From positions 1 through 64,000 of the forward strand of contig NZ_JAAJTJ010000016.1 of NCBI RefSeq assembly GCF_011030405.1: a DNA stretch of 64,000 nt, written 5' to 3'. Under the pieces are notes generated by a model. It ran no database searches. It was given only the letters and a program-made list of their open reading frames with translations, and was not told the origin of the DNA. The translations under genes were made by a program, and so were the position numbers. This stretch comes from Parapedobacter sp. SGR-10 (GTDB taxonomy: Bacteria; Bacteroidota; Bacteroidia; Sphingobacteriales; Sphingobacteriaceae). Within the stretch, counting starts at the first letter, position 1. Every line of letters starts with the position of its first letter. Below, piece by piece: positions 45,201 to 53,895 of this stretch.

Positions 45201-45725
45201 TTATTTACTTTCTTCAAACTCTTTTAGCTTGCGCTTCATTAGTTCAATTTCTTCCGCTTGGGTTTTAAGTATATTTTTTTGCAGCTCTATCAGTTCCGGG
45301 TCGGTCAGGTGTGCCTTTTCGGACATCAATATGGCTGCTGCGTGATGGGGTATCATACCCTTTGCAAACTGCTTGTCCCCGACATTGATTTGTTCCCTGA
45401 TACCAAACCATGAAAAGATGCCAACAGCAACCGAGATGATGGCTATCGCCCAATTCATCTTCCTGTTGGGGTACATTACTTTCATTATCGCTAATTCGAT
45501 AAGCAGCATTGCCGAGGTCATCAGCAGGGTCATGTACAAATTGTTGATATTGGGTATCAGGTTCTGCCACCCGTCAATCATGGCGTACATGATAAAATAC
45601 ATCACTGCGAACATTGCGACAGCCATCACCGCAAAGCGTTTGTACATGGCCGAAGCATGTTTTGTATTGTGCGTGCCATGCTCCGAGGAATGACCCGCAT
45701 GGTGACTGTTTTGCATATTTTCCAT
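45201..45725 (-). CDS. DUF305-family membrane protein
   Basis: The 174-residue protein has a His-rich N-terminus (SHHAGHSSEHGTHNTKHAS), three hydrophobic segments (about 30-125), and the DUF305 hallmark MIPHHAAAILMSEKA at about 125-139 followed by a charged helix. DUF305 proteins occur with copper resistance genes. The His and Met residues could bind copper at the membrane. Confidence 0.88.
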   Translation of the reverse strand: MENMQNSHHAGHSSEHGTHNTKHASAMYKRFAVMAVAMFAVMYFIMYAMIDGWQNLIPNINNLYMTLLMTSAMLLIELAIMKVMYPNRKMNWAIAIISVAVGIFSWFGIREQINVGDKQFAKGMIPHHAAAILMSEKAHLTDPELIELQKNILKTQAEEIELMKRKLKEFEESK

Positions 45726-45736
45726 AACCCTGAATT

Positions 45737-46402
45737 TTATTTGCTGTTAATTGTTTTTTCCACCTTACCGCAGGTCAGCATTTTAGAACCGTAGTAAGGG
45801 TTTTTGATTTCCTTGTTTTCGCTGAACCAAACAGCACCCTTACCGTCATTGAACATCGGGCAATGGTCCTGATACAATGTTTGCGATGTACCGAACAAAT
45901 CAATCAGGTCTTTCAAATCTTCGCCAAGCGAGGCCAAATGTTCCCGCTGGTGGTGGATGTTGCCGACATTTTCCCCGATATGTTCTGCGTGTTCTTTAGC
46001 ATCGTCCGCTATGTCCATGTACTTTTTGTGCTTATCGGCAGGAACGGCTTTCATGTCCACTTTATTCAGGGTAGCTAACAGCTTTTTCCCTGAACTGGCG
46101 GCAGCTTTGTCATCGTCCGAAACAAGGGCGTTCTTTAAGGACAGATAATCGGTAACTATGGGCGCAATAGAAAAGTTTTTTGCTTCTTCTTTTCCTGTTG
46201 CTTTTGCTTCCTGACCGCTCGGAGTTTCACTCACAACGGGCGCAGCTACCGTATCATCCTCTTTTGGTTGGGAAGCTGACTGTTCAAGTGATACAACAGC
46301 AGTATCACTTGAAGACTGCTCGTTTTTGTTGGATGCCTGATTGCATGATACTGTTACAAATGCCATGATAACAGCAATGATTGATAATGTTAGATTTTTC
46401 AT
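45737..46402 (-). CDS. DUF3347-domain lipoprotein
   Basis: The 221-residue lipoprotein (lipobox TVSC, then a Ser/Glu/Ala-rich linker to about 70) has a DUF3347 helical domain ending in DHCPMFNDGKGAVWFSENKE and NPYYGSKMLTCGKVEKT. His, Cys and Met in HCPM and MLTCG are good metal-ligand candidates. A second protein with the same C-terminal motifs is encoded at 48868-49749 in the same operon. The family occurs with copper efflux genes in Bacteroidota. Confidence 0.88.
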   Translation of the reverse strand: MKNLTLSIIAVIMAFVTVSCNQASNKNEQSSSDTAVVSLEQSASQPKEDDTVAAPVVSETPSGQEAKATGKEEAKNFSIAPIVTDYLSLKNALVSDDDKAAASSGKKLLATLNKVDMKAVPADKHKKYMDIADDAKEHAEHIGENVGNIHHQREHLASLGEDLKDLIDLFGTSQTLYQDHCPMFNDGKGAVWFSENKEIKNPYYGSKMLTCGKVEKTINSK

Positions 46403-46408
46403 TTTTAT

Positions 46409-48529
46409 TTATTTTTTGATTTTTAAAAAACTTGCGTTAATAGCCACTACAATGGTGCTTACACTCATAAGCACAGCACCCATAGCGGGACTTAAAACAA
46501 AATTCGGATAGAGTACGCCTGCCGCAAGCGGTATTGCCACCACGTTGTAGCCAACCGCCCATATCAGGTTCTGTACCATCTTTTTGTAGGTAAGTTTGCC
46601 GAAGTCAATCAGTTTGACCACATCCCTCGGGTCGCTGTCTACCAATATGATATCCGCTGTTTCGGCAGCCACGTCCGTACCGGAACCCACGGCAATGCCC
46701 ACATCTGCCTGTGCCAGTGCAGGTGCATCATTTACACCATCACCAGTCATTGCTACGATTTCGCCTTTTGCCTGAAACTCCTTTACTTTCTCCTGCTTGT
46801 TGTGCGGAAGCACATTAGCCAAATACCCGTCCATACCCAATTTTCCGGCTACGGCAGCAGCAATCCTGTCGTTGTCCCCGGTGAGCAGAAAGGACTTGAT
46901 GCCCATTTTTTTGAGTTCCTCAATCGCCTGTGCCGAACCCTCACGGATGCTGTCTGCCAAAGTAAAGATGCCGATTACCCGGTCATCAATGAGGACAAAG
47001 TTGACCGTTTCGGCCTCTTGATTGATTTCGTTTGGAATTTCAGGCAGGGAAAGGTGGTTTTCGGTGAAATAATTCGGGCCGCCAGCTACGACATTTTTCC
47101 CGTTCACAACACCTTTAACACCTATGCCCTGCATATAGCTGAAGTTTTCAGACTTCCATAAGGCAAGGCTCTTTTCTTTCAATGTAGCCATAATGCCTTT
47201 GGCGATATGGTGTTCCGAATTTTGCTGTACTGCGGCAGCATACTGGATAACCTCATCGGCATTATATTCGTCTGTTAACGGTATAACCTTTTCTACGGCA
47301 TGGGAACCTTTGGTGAGCGTTCCGGTCTTATCAAAAATGACAGTGGAAAGTTTTCGGGTGGTTTCAAATGCTGTGCGGTTGCGGATGAGCAGACCATTGG
47401 TCGCCGATAGCGTTGTGGAAATGGCGACCACCAACGGGATAGCCACGCCCAATGCGTGCGGGCAGGCCGTTACCATTACCGTCACCATTCTTTCAAGCGC
47501 AAAGGCAATATCTCCACTGCTTGCATACCAATAGGCAAATGTGCCTATGCCAACGGCAATGGCAATAAAGGTGAGCCATTTGGCAACTTTGTCCGCAAGG
47601 TTTTGCGTATTGGACTTAGTAGCTTGTGCCTCCTGCACAAGATTGATAACCCTGTTCAGGTAGCTGTCTTTTCCAACGGCTGTTACCTTAACTTTCAGCG
47701 CACCATCGCCATTGATAGAGCCTGCGATGACCTTTCCGTCCTTTTCCTTTTTCACGGGAATACTTTCTCCGGTAAGCATGCTCTCGTTGATATACGAAAG
47801 CCCCTCCAGTACCAATCCATCGGCTGGAATTTTTTCACCCGGTTTTATGATAGCCGTTTCACCGCTTTGCAGGTCTTCAAGCTTTATTTTTACCGCTTCT
47901 CCGTTTCGCTCCACCGTGACATCGTTAGGCAGCAAAGCAACCAATGATTGCAAAGCCCGTGAAGCAGCCATTTGGGAACGCATTTCCAGCCAATGCCCTA
48001 ACAGCATGATGTCGATAAGCGTAGCCAGTTCCCAAAAGAAGTCCATGCCCTGCAAGCCAAATACAACGGCTACGGAATAGACATAGGCTACGGATATAGC
48101 GATAGCAACAAGTGTCATCATCCCTATGGCTTTGGCGTTCACCTCGCCAATCATTCCCTTTAGGAACGGCAAGCCTCCATAGCTATAAATCACTGTACCC
48201 AATGCCAGCAGCACATATTTATCTCCATTGAAAGCAAGGCTGAAACCCAACCATTGCTGTATCATGTGTGACAGGAGCAGGATAGGGATTGTAATGACGA
48301 GGCTTATCCAAAAACGAGCGAGAAAATCGCCTGTATGATGCCCCTCATGTTTGTTAAAGCTATCTCTGGCTTGGTTATGATGAGAATGCCCGGAATGCCC
48401 ATGTCCTGATTTTTGTACATGAGAAACTGAGCTACCGCCAACGGGAACCAGTGCCATGCCACAAAGCGGGCATTTGCCTGGTTCGTCTTTTAGCACCTGC
48501 GGGTGCATGGGACACGTGTATTTTTTCAT
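46409..48529 (-). CDS. copB: Copper-exporting P1B-type ATPase (CopB type)
   Basis: The 706-residue ATPase has an N-terminal heavy-metal-binding domain (YTCPMHPQ, CPLCGMALVP), a His-rich segment (GHGHSGHSHHNQ, HEGHHTGD), eight predicted helices with the CPH-type transport motif (TACPHALGVAIPLV, about residue 370), the phosphorylation site DKTGTLTKG, and the hinge GDGVNDAPALAQAD. CPH rather than CPC marks the CopB/P1B-3 group, which exports copper to the periplasm. It is the core gene of the copper operon. Confidence 0.96.
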   Translation of the reverse strand: MKKYTCPMHPQVLKDEPGKCPLCGMALVPVGGSSVSHVQKSGHGHSGHSHHNQARDSFNKHEGHHTGDFLARFWISLVITIPILLLSHMIQQWLGFSLAFNGDKYVLLALGTVIYSYGGLPFLKGMIGEVNAKAIGMMTLVAIAISVAYVYSVAVVFGLQGMDFFWELATLIDIMLLGHWLEMRSQMAASRALQSLVALLPNDVTVERNGEAVKIKLEDLQSGETAIIKPGEKIPADGLVLEGLSYINESMLTGESIPVKKEKDGKVIAGSINGDGALKVKVTAVGKDSYLNRVINLVQEAQATKSNTQNLADKVAKWLTFIAIAVGIGTFAYWYASSGDIAFALERMVTVMVTACPHALGVAIPLVVAISTTLSATNGLLIRNRTAFETTRKLSTVIFDKTGTLTKGSHAVEKVIPLTDEYNADEVIQYAAAVQQNSEHHIAKGIMATLKEKSLALWKSENFSYMQGIGVKGVVNGKNVVAGGPNYFTENHLSLPEIPNEINQEAETVNFVLIDDRVIGIFTLADSIREGSAQAIEELKKMGIKSFLLTGDNDRIAAAVAGKLGMDGYLANVLPHNKQEKVKEFQAKGEIVAMTGDGVNDAPALAQADVGIAVGSGTDVAAETADIILVDSDPRDVVKLIDFGKLTYKKMVQNLIWAVGYNVVAIPLAAGVLYPNFVLSPAMGAVLMSVSTIVVAINASFLKIKK

Positions 48530-48547
48530 AATAAGGGGTTTTAAAAG

Positions 48548-48853
48548 TTATGTTGCACTTAATTTTTTTGCCATCTCATGGGTCATTTCTTCGGCATAAG
48601 CACCATAGGCATCCACAAGTACGCCTTTATTCTTACCATCATTGGACGATATGGCATAAATCACGGCATTGTTATCAGGACTGCTGTCGAGGCTTTCAAA
48701 CCTATGGGTTTCCGTAACCGTAAAATCCTCCGGTTTTAGTTTCAGGCTCCTTGACGCACAGTACAGGCAGTCCGGCAACAGACTAAAGTCCATACTGTAT
48801 CCACGCTGTCTTAGGTCTTTAAGCGCCTGCACCATGTCATTGTACTGTACCAT
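48548..48853 (-). CDS. Small conserved protein of the copper operon
   Basis: The 101-residue cytoplasmic protein has no signal peptide. It has a helical start (NDMVQALKDLRQRGYSMDF), YCASRSLKLKPEDFTVTETH, and SSNDGKNKGVLVDAYGAYAE. Relatives are found next to copper-resistance genes in this phylum, some carrying a phosphoribosyl pyrophosphate synthetase label that the sequence does not support. It lies 14-18 nt from its neighbours, so it belongs to the operon. Confidence 0.82.
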   Translation of the reverse strand: MVQYNDMVQALKDLRQRGYSMDFSLLPDCLYCASRSLKLKPEDFTVTETHRFESLDSSPDNNAVIYAISSNDGKNKGVLVDAYGAYAEEMTHEMAKKLSAT

Positions 48854-48867
48854 AGCTTTCAGACCTG

Positions 48868-49749
48868 TTATTTAATGGTTTCGACCGTACTGCCGCAGGT
48901 AAGCATCTGTGAGCCGTAATATGGGTTTTTAACAGCATTCTCTTTACTTAGCCAATTGGCTCCCTTACCTCCATTGTACATAGGGCAGTGCTGGTAATAA
49001 ACGGGAGTATCCTGTTTAGACACTTTGGCCAGTGTGTAGATGCTTCCCGAAAGTGCCGCAAAAGCACTTCTTTGTTTTGCAACATCTTTTGATTTTGAAA
49101 TGCTTTCCGCATTGGCCGTCAAGTCCTGCATCACTTTCATCCAAGCCGTATGTTCCTCTGCCGATAGCTTATTCATATCGACTGCTTTAAGGGATGCAGC
49201 CAATTCAGCGGCTTTGGCAGATGCGGTCGCCGCATCGGTTTTTATCAAAGCATCTTTCACTGAAAAGTAGTTGTCAAATACAGCTTTTAGCTGTGATTGG
49301 TTTTGGGCTGCATCTTTGTTAGCGGATGCTGCCATTTGGCCATGGTCGTGATTGCCATGTCCGGCATTCATGTCCATTCCCGCCTCTTTGTTTTTGGCAA
49401 CCGTCTTCACGGGTCTATCATACTGGCAGCAACCAGCCAGTTTAGCATATACGTCATCCGGCGCACGGAACTTCTCACTGTCATAACCAGCCAAAGCAAT
49501 ACGTTTCAGGATTTCATCCTGATTTGTTTTGTCGCCGTCATAGGTGAGCGTAGCCATCTTGGTATCTTTGTTCCAGTCCACGCTGGCTACCTTTTTTACG
49601 TTACCTGCTTTTTCGATGGTGGTTTTGCACATACCACAATTGCCGTAAATCTTTACGGTTTCTGTTTTCGCATTCTTGATTTGTGCGAAGCCGTTTATTG
49701 ATGATAGTAACACGGCGATTACCATCACTATTTTTGATAATGATTTCAT
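48868..49749 (-). CDS. HMA-domain plus DUF3347 exported protein
   Basis: The 293-residue protein has a signal peptide (about 1-22), an N-terminal HMA ferredoxin-like domain (about 28-95) with the metal site NCGMCKTTIEKA, a linker with CCQYDRP and HGNHDHGQ, and a C-terminal DUF3347 domain ending in HCPMYNGGKGANWLSKEN and NPYYGSQMLTCGSTVETIK. It appears to be an exported copper chaperone coupled to the DUF3347 partner at 45737-46402. Confidence 0.9.
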   Translation of the reverse strand: MKSLSKIVMVIAVLLSSINGFAQIKNAKTETVKIYGNCGMCKTTIEKAGNVKKVASVDWNKDTKMATLTYDGDKTNQDEILKRIALAGYDSEKFRAPDDVYAKLAGCCQYDRPVKTVAKNKEAGMDMNAGHGNHDHGQMAASANKDAAQNQSQLKAVFDNYFSVKDALIKTDAATASAKAAELAASLKAVDMNKLSAEEHTAWMKVMQDLTANAESISKSKDVAKQRSAFAALSGSIYTLAKVSKQDTPVYYQHCPMYNGGKGANWLSKENAVKNPYYGSQMLTCGSTVETIK

Positions 49750-49764
49750 AATAATTACATTTTG

Positions 49765-49793
49765 AGAAACGGGGGATTGATAAACCCGTTTCT
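49765..49793. promoter_or_regulatory. Hairpin in the leader of the HMA-DUF3347 gene
   Basis: AGAAACGGG (49765-49773) pairs with CCCGTTTCT (49785-49793). On the minus strand it lies about 15 nt before the ATG of the HMA-DUF3347 gene, so it could control translation or mRNA stability. No metal regulator or known riboswitch class was recognised. Confidence 0.5.
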
Positions 49794-49886
49794 GTTTTAA
49801 ATTTTAAGTAAATGATACAAATAGGGGATTTGCAAAAGCCGGAACAGCTTCTGACAGGACACACCTATGGCTATCAGGCCATAGTT

Positions 49887-50273
49887 TTAGCTTATTTTAG
49901 GCGGTAGCCAAATGGAGAAAAAGCCCGAAGAATAGTAGGCTTCTTTGAAACCGAATTTTTGCTTTTTAGCTGCTGCTAAGTGATTTTTTGCCTTTAATTC
50001 GATTATGGTTGGGACATTTAGGGAAGTGGTTGAAGCACCGCACCTGCAAGAGCTGTGTGAACAGCCGCCCCCGCATTTGTCACTTTTGCATTTTTTACAG
50101 GATTTGCCCTTGCAACCTTTTTTATGTTCTGATTTTTTGGATTTCTCCTTTGAGCAGGAAGACTGCTCGGTCTTTGTTGAATTTTTGGAACAGGCATAGC
50201 TCTGACTTGGCATCATAAAGAAAACCAAACAGAACAATGTCAAAATGCCTATATGTATTCTATAATTTTTCAA
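49887..50273 (-). CDS. Exported Cys/Lys-rich protein
   Basis: The 128-residue protein has a signal peptide (about 1-27, ending SYAC) and a core (about 28-80) in which Cys and Lys dominate: SCSKEKSKKSEHKKGC, then CKGKSCKKCKSDKCGGGCSH and CRCG. About a dozen cysteines in 55 residues suggest a metal-binding metallothionein-like peptide. The tail is not Cys-rich (ends in KKQKFGFKEAYYSSGFFSIW). It is the first gene of the copper operon. Confidence 0.78.
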   Translation of the reverse strand: MKNYRIHIGILTLFCLVFFMMPSQSYACSKNSTKTEQSSCSKEKSKKSEHKKGCKGKSCKKCKSDKCGGGCSHSSCRCGASTTSLNVPTIIELKAKNHLAAAKKQKFGFKEAYYSSGFFSIWLPPKIS

Positions 50274-50376
50274 CGCAACAAAGTTACAAATTAGATTGGT
50301 TTTTTATGTGATTTTTAAGATTTTTTTGCTTATCTGAGCAAAACCACCTATCCACTTTTCCAGGATTTACAAAATA

Positions 50377-50419
50377 CCCTTTTTCGCCAACCACAATAAA
50401 AAATTGGCCGGAAAAAGGG
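50377..50419. terminator. Imperfect hairpin ending the CDF transcript
   Basis: CCCTTTTTCGCCAA (50377-50390) faces TTGGCCGGAAAAAGGG (50404-50419), pairing with a 2-nt bulge. It lies 43 nt after the CDF stop on the minus strand, between the CDF gene and the Cys-rich gene. Confidence 0.5.
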
Positions 50420-50461
50420 CATTTCTAAAACAGCTTGCTTATCACTTGAAAATATAACGAC

Positions 50462-51256
50462 TTATTCTACTAACTTCAATATCCTATATGCCCCTCTTGC
50501 CACAATTACAAATACAATTGCTCCGATAATCAAATCGGGGTAGCTTGAATTAAGCCAATGAACCAAGAGACCTGCAACGATAACGCCCGAATTGATAATG
50601 ACATCGTTCGATGTGAAAATCATACTTGCCTGCATGTGGGCTTCCTTACTTTTGTTCTTTTGTAACAGGTAAAGACAAAGCACATTTGCCATTAGTGCCA
50701 AAACTGAAACGATAATCATCGTTTGAAAATCGGGCATCTTTTCAAAACCTAAAAAACGTCTTATTACTTCCACAAAACCGATAACAGCCAACAAGATTTG
50801 GAAGTACCCTGCAAATTTGGCTATGTTGTTTTTTCTTGCGACCGTACCCCCTACAGCAAACAGAGCCAAAGCGTAGACGATACTATCGGCAAGCATATCC
50901 AAGCTATCCGCTACCAATCCCATTGAGTTGGAAAAAATACCGAACAACATTTCCACTCCAAAGAAAACGAAGTTGATAACCAGTACCATCCAAAGTAGCC
51001 TCCGTTGTCTATTGCTTGTATCCGTTTCAATAACTGTACTGCTTGCTTCGGTTGAAATCAACGTTGTATTTAGGTTCAAAGTTTCCAAAGCCGATAAAAT
51101 CGGCTCTGGGTTTCCTTTATGATAAACGTTCAGCTTTCTGTTTGGAATATCAAATTCCAATGACTTTACCGTATCAAAATCCTGCAATTTCATACGGATT
51201 AATTGCTCCTCACTGGGGCAATCCATTTTGGTAATATTGAATATGGTTTTGTTCAT
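50462..51256 (-). CDS. Cation-diffusion-facilitator transporter with degenerate N-terminal HMA domain
   Basis: The 264-residue protein starts with an HMA-like region (about 1-75) with TKMDCPSEEQLIRMKL, in which the usual CxxC is reduced to one Cys. The CDF core has six helices with the metal-site Asp pattern SMGLVADSLDMLADSIVYAL (about 130-150) and TSNDVIINSGVIVAG. It would export a divalent metal such as Zn, Co or Cd to the periplasm. It starts 3 nt after the TonB receptor stop. Confidence 0.9.
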   Translation of the reverse strand: MNKTIFNITKMDCPSEEQLIRMKLQDFDTVKSLEFDIPNRKLNVYHKGNPEPILSALETLNLNTTLISTEASSTVIETDTSNRQRRLLWMVLVINFVFFGVEMLFGIFSNSMGLVADSLDMLADSIVYALALFAVGGTVARKNNIAKFAGYFQILLAVIGFVEVIRRFLGFEKMPDFQTMIIVSVLALMANVLCLYLLQKNKSKEAHMQASMIFTSNDVIINSGVIVAGLLVHWLNSSYPDLIIGAIVFVIVARGAYRILKLVE

Positions 51257-51259
51257 ATT

Positions 51260-53431
51260 TTAAAGTTTAAATTTTATTCCACCATTAATTACAAATCCGT
51301 CCAACGGTGCATAGATGTCTCTAAAAACAGGGTTGGTTATTGTGCCTGTATAGATGTTGTCAAAACGTGTCTGCCTTGTATCAAGGAAGTTTTCAAAGTT
51401 GATATACAAAGAGAACCGTTCCCAAATCTTTTCAGCCATAAAGCCACACATCCAATAGTCCTTTCCAGTTGTACCGTCATTCAACTTTTGAGGGCTGAAA
51501 TAATAGGCTTCCAAACCAATCTTCCATTTATCCTCTATTTCGTACATCAGTACGGAATTAACACGGTGTTTTGGGGTCAATGGATTTTCGGTACTTGTTC
51601 CGTTTTCCAGCAATCGGGTATCGGTAAATGTGTAGCCCAAAAATAGTTTCAAATCATCATAGCCGATTTTCACATTGGTTTCTGTTCCCTTGGTATGGAT
51701 GTAACCCGATGAATTGATAAACTGATAAGTATTTGTTGCCATATTTTGAAGCAACAATGGATTGTCTAAATAGGTGTAAAAGAATAAATGGTTGATGCTG
51801 AACGTCCAGTCATCGCCCATATTCGTGCGGTAATTGATGTCTGCATTTGCACCGTAGCTCTTTTCTAATTTATTGGTATTATCATCAATAGGCATAACGT
51901 TTTGATATTGTATGCGTTCGCTTTCTTCGGTAAAAATGGTTGGTGTTTTATACCCAAATCCACCCCCGATGCGTGAAGTCAATCCGTTTGCAATATGGAA
52001 CAATGCCGATACTCTTGGTAGAAAAACAGCCCCGTAATCCACCACGTAATCCGTTCTTAAACCTGTTTCCAATTGAAACCAGTCCGTAGCCCTAAAAGAA
52101 TTTTGAACGAAAGCCCCGAATGTCGTTTGATTGTAATCCCTTAACGGAAATGAGGTAATTTGTTTTTCTTTGAAGTTATCCGTCCAAATATTAACACCTG
52201 TTATCCATTCAGACTTTTCTTTGCTGTGGGTATAGCTCGCTTCCGTAAAAGTGGCTGTTTGCGTTCCCTCAAACTCGTAATTGGGAATAGCTGTATTACG
52301 GTTAAAATAACTTACGCTGTTTTTGACTTGGACAAAACTGTTTTCATTTACTGTATGGTCAAAAACAAATTGTGTGGAATAACGCTGTGTTTTGTTTTCC
52401 TCGAAAAACTGGTGTGTGTTGTCCGCTTTGCCCTTTATATAAAGCATGTCGCCACCCAAACGGTTTTCAATGGTGGCGTTGATGCCAAAGTTCATTTTAG
52501 TTTTATCATTGAAGTAAACAAATAACTTGGGGTTCAATACATACCTTTCAAATTGGGGAATGGCAGAAAGTCCGATTTGTGCAGGGTCGTAAGCTACGTT
52601 TCGGTTGTGCGAAGCGAATATTGTTGTTCCGATTTTATTAAACTTTTGTCCGTAAAAACCGTTGATGTCCAATCCTCTGCCCGATGTTCCGTTTAAATGA
52701 AAACGCAAATCCCTTTCTTCCGTTGGTGTCTTGGAAATTAAGTTTACCAAGCCTGCTATTGCTCCACCACCGTACAGCGTAGATGTTGAACCCTTAATAA
52801 CTTCAACCTGCTTTAAGTCAAGCGGTGGAATTTGCAACAAACCTAACCCACTTGAAGCACCGGAATAAATCGGGAAACCGTCTTTTAAAATTTGCGTATA
52901 TCGCCCGTCAAGTCCTTGAATACGAATACTTGCATTGGCACTTGTGGGTGAGGTAGTTTGGACATGAATACCTGTACTCTCGCTCAAAAGCATACGAATA
53001 TCCCCTGCTTTCATATTTCCTTTTTCGTCCAATTCTTCACCTCCGATAAATTCAATACGGGTAGGAATATTTTGTATGCTTCTCGTGCTTCTGGTAGAGG
53101 ATATGACAATTTCGTCTAACTCCTCTGAACTTTCTTTGAGTAGGATTTCAATAACACTGGTGTCCTTTAATGGAAATTCTAATGTATCAATACGTTCATT
53201 GAAGCCTATATAACTAAAATGTATTTCCTGTAATCCATTAGGAATATTGAATAATGTAATTTGTCCGTTCTCGTTAGATGTTGCTCCAATTGAAGTGCCT
53301 TTTATAGATGCCGTTACGCCAATTAAAGGTTCTTTCTTTCCACTGCTTTTTACGACAGCGGTTAATGTATTTTGTGCATATACACAAAGGTTTAGTGCCA
53401 TGAAAAATGACACAATGAGTATTTTTTTCAT
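51260..53431 (-). CDS. TonB-dependent receptor in the metal island
   Basis: The 723-residue protein has a signal peptide (about 1-20), an N-terminal CarboxypepD_reg-like domain (about 21-100: AVVKSSGKKEPLIGVTASIK), a plug (about 110-220: IRIQGLDGRYTQILKDG) and a 22-strand barrel ending in VINGGIKFKL. The substrate is unknown; its neighbours are a CDF exporter 3 nt downstream and an ars operon upstream, so a metal or metal-chelate is likely. The ATG at 53482 gives a 17-residue extension that is not a signal peptide, so 53431 (MKKILIVSFF) was chosen. Confidence 0.92.
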   Translation of the reverse strand: MKKILIVSFFMALNLCVYAQNTLTAVVKSSGKKEPLIGVTASIKGTSIGATSNENGQITLFNIPNGLQEIHFSYIGFNERIDTLEFPLKDTSVIEILLKESSEELDEIVISSTRSTRSIQNIPTRIEFIGGEELDEKGNMKAGDIRMLLSESTGIHVQTTSPTSANASIRIQGLDGRYTQILKDGFPIYSGASSGLGLLQIPPLDLKQVEVIKGSTSTLYGGGAIAGLVNLISKTPTEERDLRFHLNGTSGRGLDINGFYGQKFNKIGTTIFASHNRNVAYDPAQIGLSAIPQFERYVLNPKLFVYFNDKTKMNFGINATIENRLGGDMLYIKGKADNTHQFFEENKTQRYSTQFVFDHTVNENSFVQVKNSVSYFNRNTAIPNYEFEGTQTATFTEASYTHSKEKSEWITGVNIWTDNFKEKQITSFPLRDYNQTTFGAFVQNSFRATDWFQLETGLRTDYVVDYGAVFLPRVSALFHIANGLTSRIGGGFGYKTPTIFTEESERIQYQNVMPIDDNTNKLEKSYGANADINYRTNMGDDWTFSINHLFFYTYLDNPLLLQNMATNTYQFINSSGYIHTKGTETNVKIGYDDLKLFLGYTFTDTRLLENGTSTENPLTPKHRVNSVLMYEIEDKWKIGLEAYYFSPQKLNDGTTGKDYWMCGFMAEKIWERFSLYINFENFLDTRQTRFDNIYTGTITNPVFRDIYAPLDGFVINGGIKFKL

Positions 53432-53468
53432 TGTAAAAATGATGCTTAATGTGAAGAAATAAACAATT

Positions 53469-53485
53469 ACGATGCAAAGCATCGT
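53469..53485. promoter_or_regulatory. Compact palindrome before the TonB receptor gene
   Basis: ACGATGC (53469-53475) and GCATCGT (53479-53485) form a 7-bp stem with a 3-nt loop, 38 nt before the receptor ATG on the minus strand. It shares the ACGATG core with the ars operator-like sites, though not the rest of the motif. It could be an operator or a terminator stem after the DUF6660 gene. Confidence 0.45.
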
Positions 53486-53516
53486 TACTAACTAACTTGT
53501 GCCGAAGCACTATACA

Positions 53517-53828
53517 TTAAGCGATTTGTGGTGGATGCCAAATAGAATAGGGGAAGTCAGAAATAGGTGACGTAGTTATTACTCCTAATTTCTTTTCAGG
53601 TAATTGGAAAGAGTTAGCAATTGAAAAATAAAATGACGTTATTACAAACCCCGTACAGGTATTACATTTAGAAAAAGGGGAGCAACAATCCATACCGCAA
53701 TCATCATTGTCTTGTTCTTGACTGTCTGTTGTTTGTTGTGCGAGGTCAAGGCATTTATCTTCCACAAAGCAAGGTGCTGTTGATAACACCAACACCATTA
53801 AAGCTAATATGAATGATAAATATTTCAT
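53517..53828 (-). CDS. DUF6660-type exported small protein
   Basis: The 103-residue protein has a signal peptide (about 1-20) and two Cys/Asp-rich segments (CFVEDKCLDLA, then DDCGMDCCSPFSKCNTCTGF), ending in FPYSIWHPPQIA. It matches the small DUF6660 family seen next to TonB receptors of metal islands in Bacteroidota. It may bind metal. A start at 53858 would add 10 residues before the signal peptide. Confidence 0.75.
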   Translation of the reverse strand: MKYLSFILALMVLVLSTAPCFVEDKCLDLAQQTTDSQEQDNDDCGMDCCSPFSKCNTCTGFVITSFYFSIANSFQLPEKKLGVITTSPISDFPYSIWHPPQIA

Positions 53829-53895
53829 TATGCAAAGGTAAAAAAAATTAGTTTTCAAATATCTACTCTTGTTTCATCCCTTAAAAATACCTATT

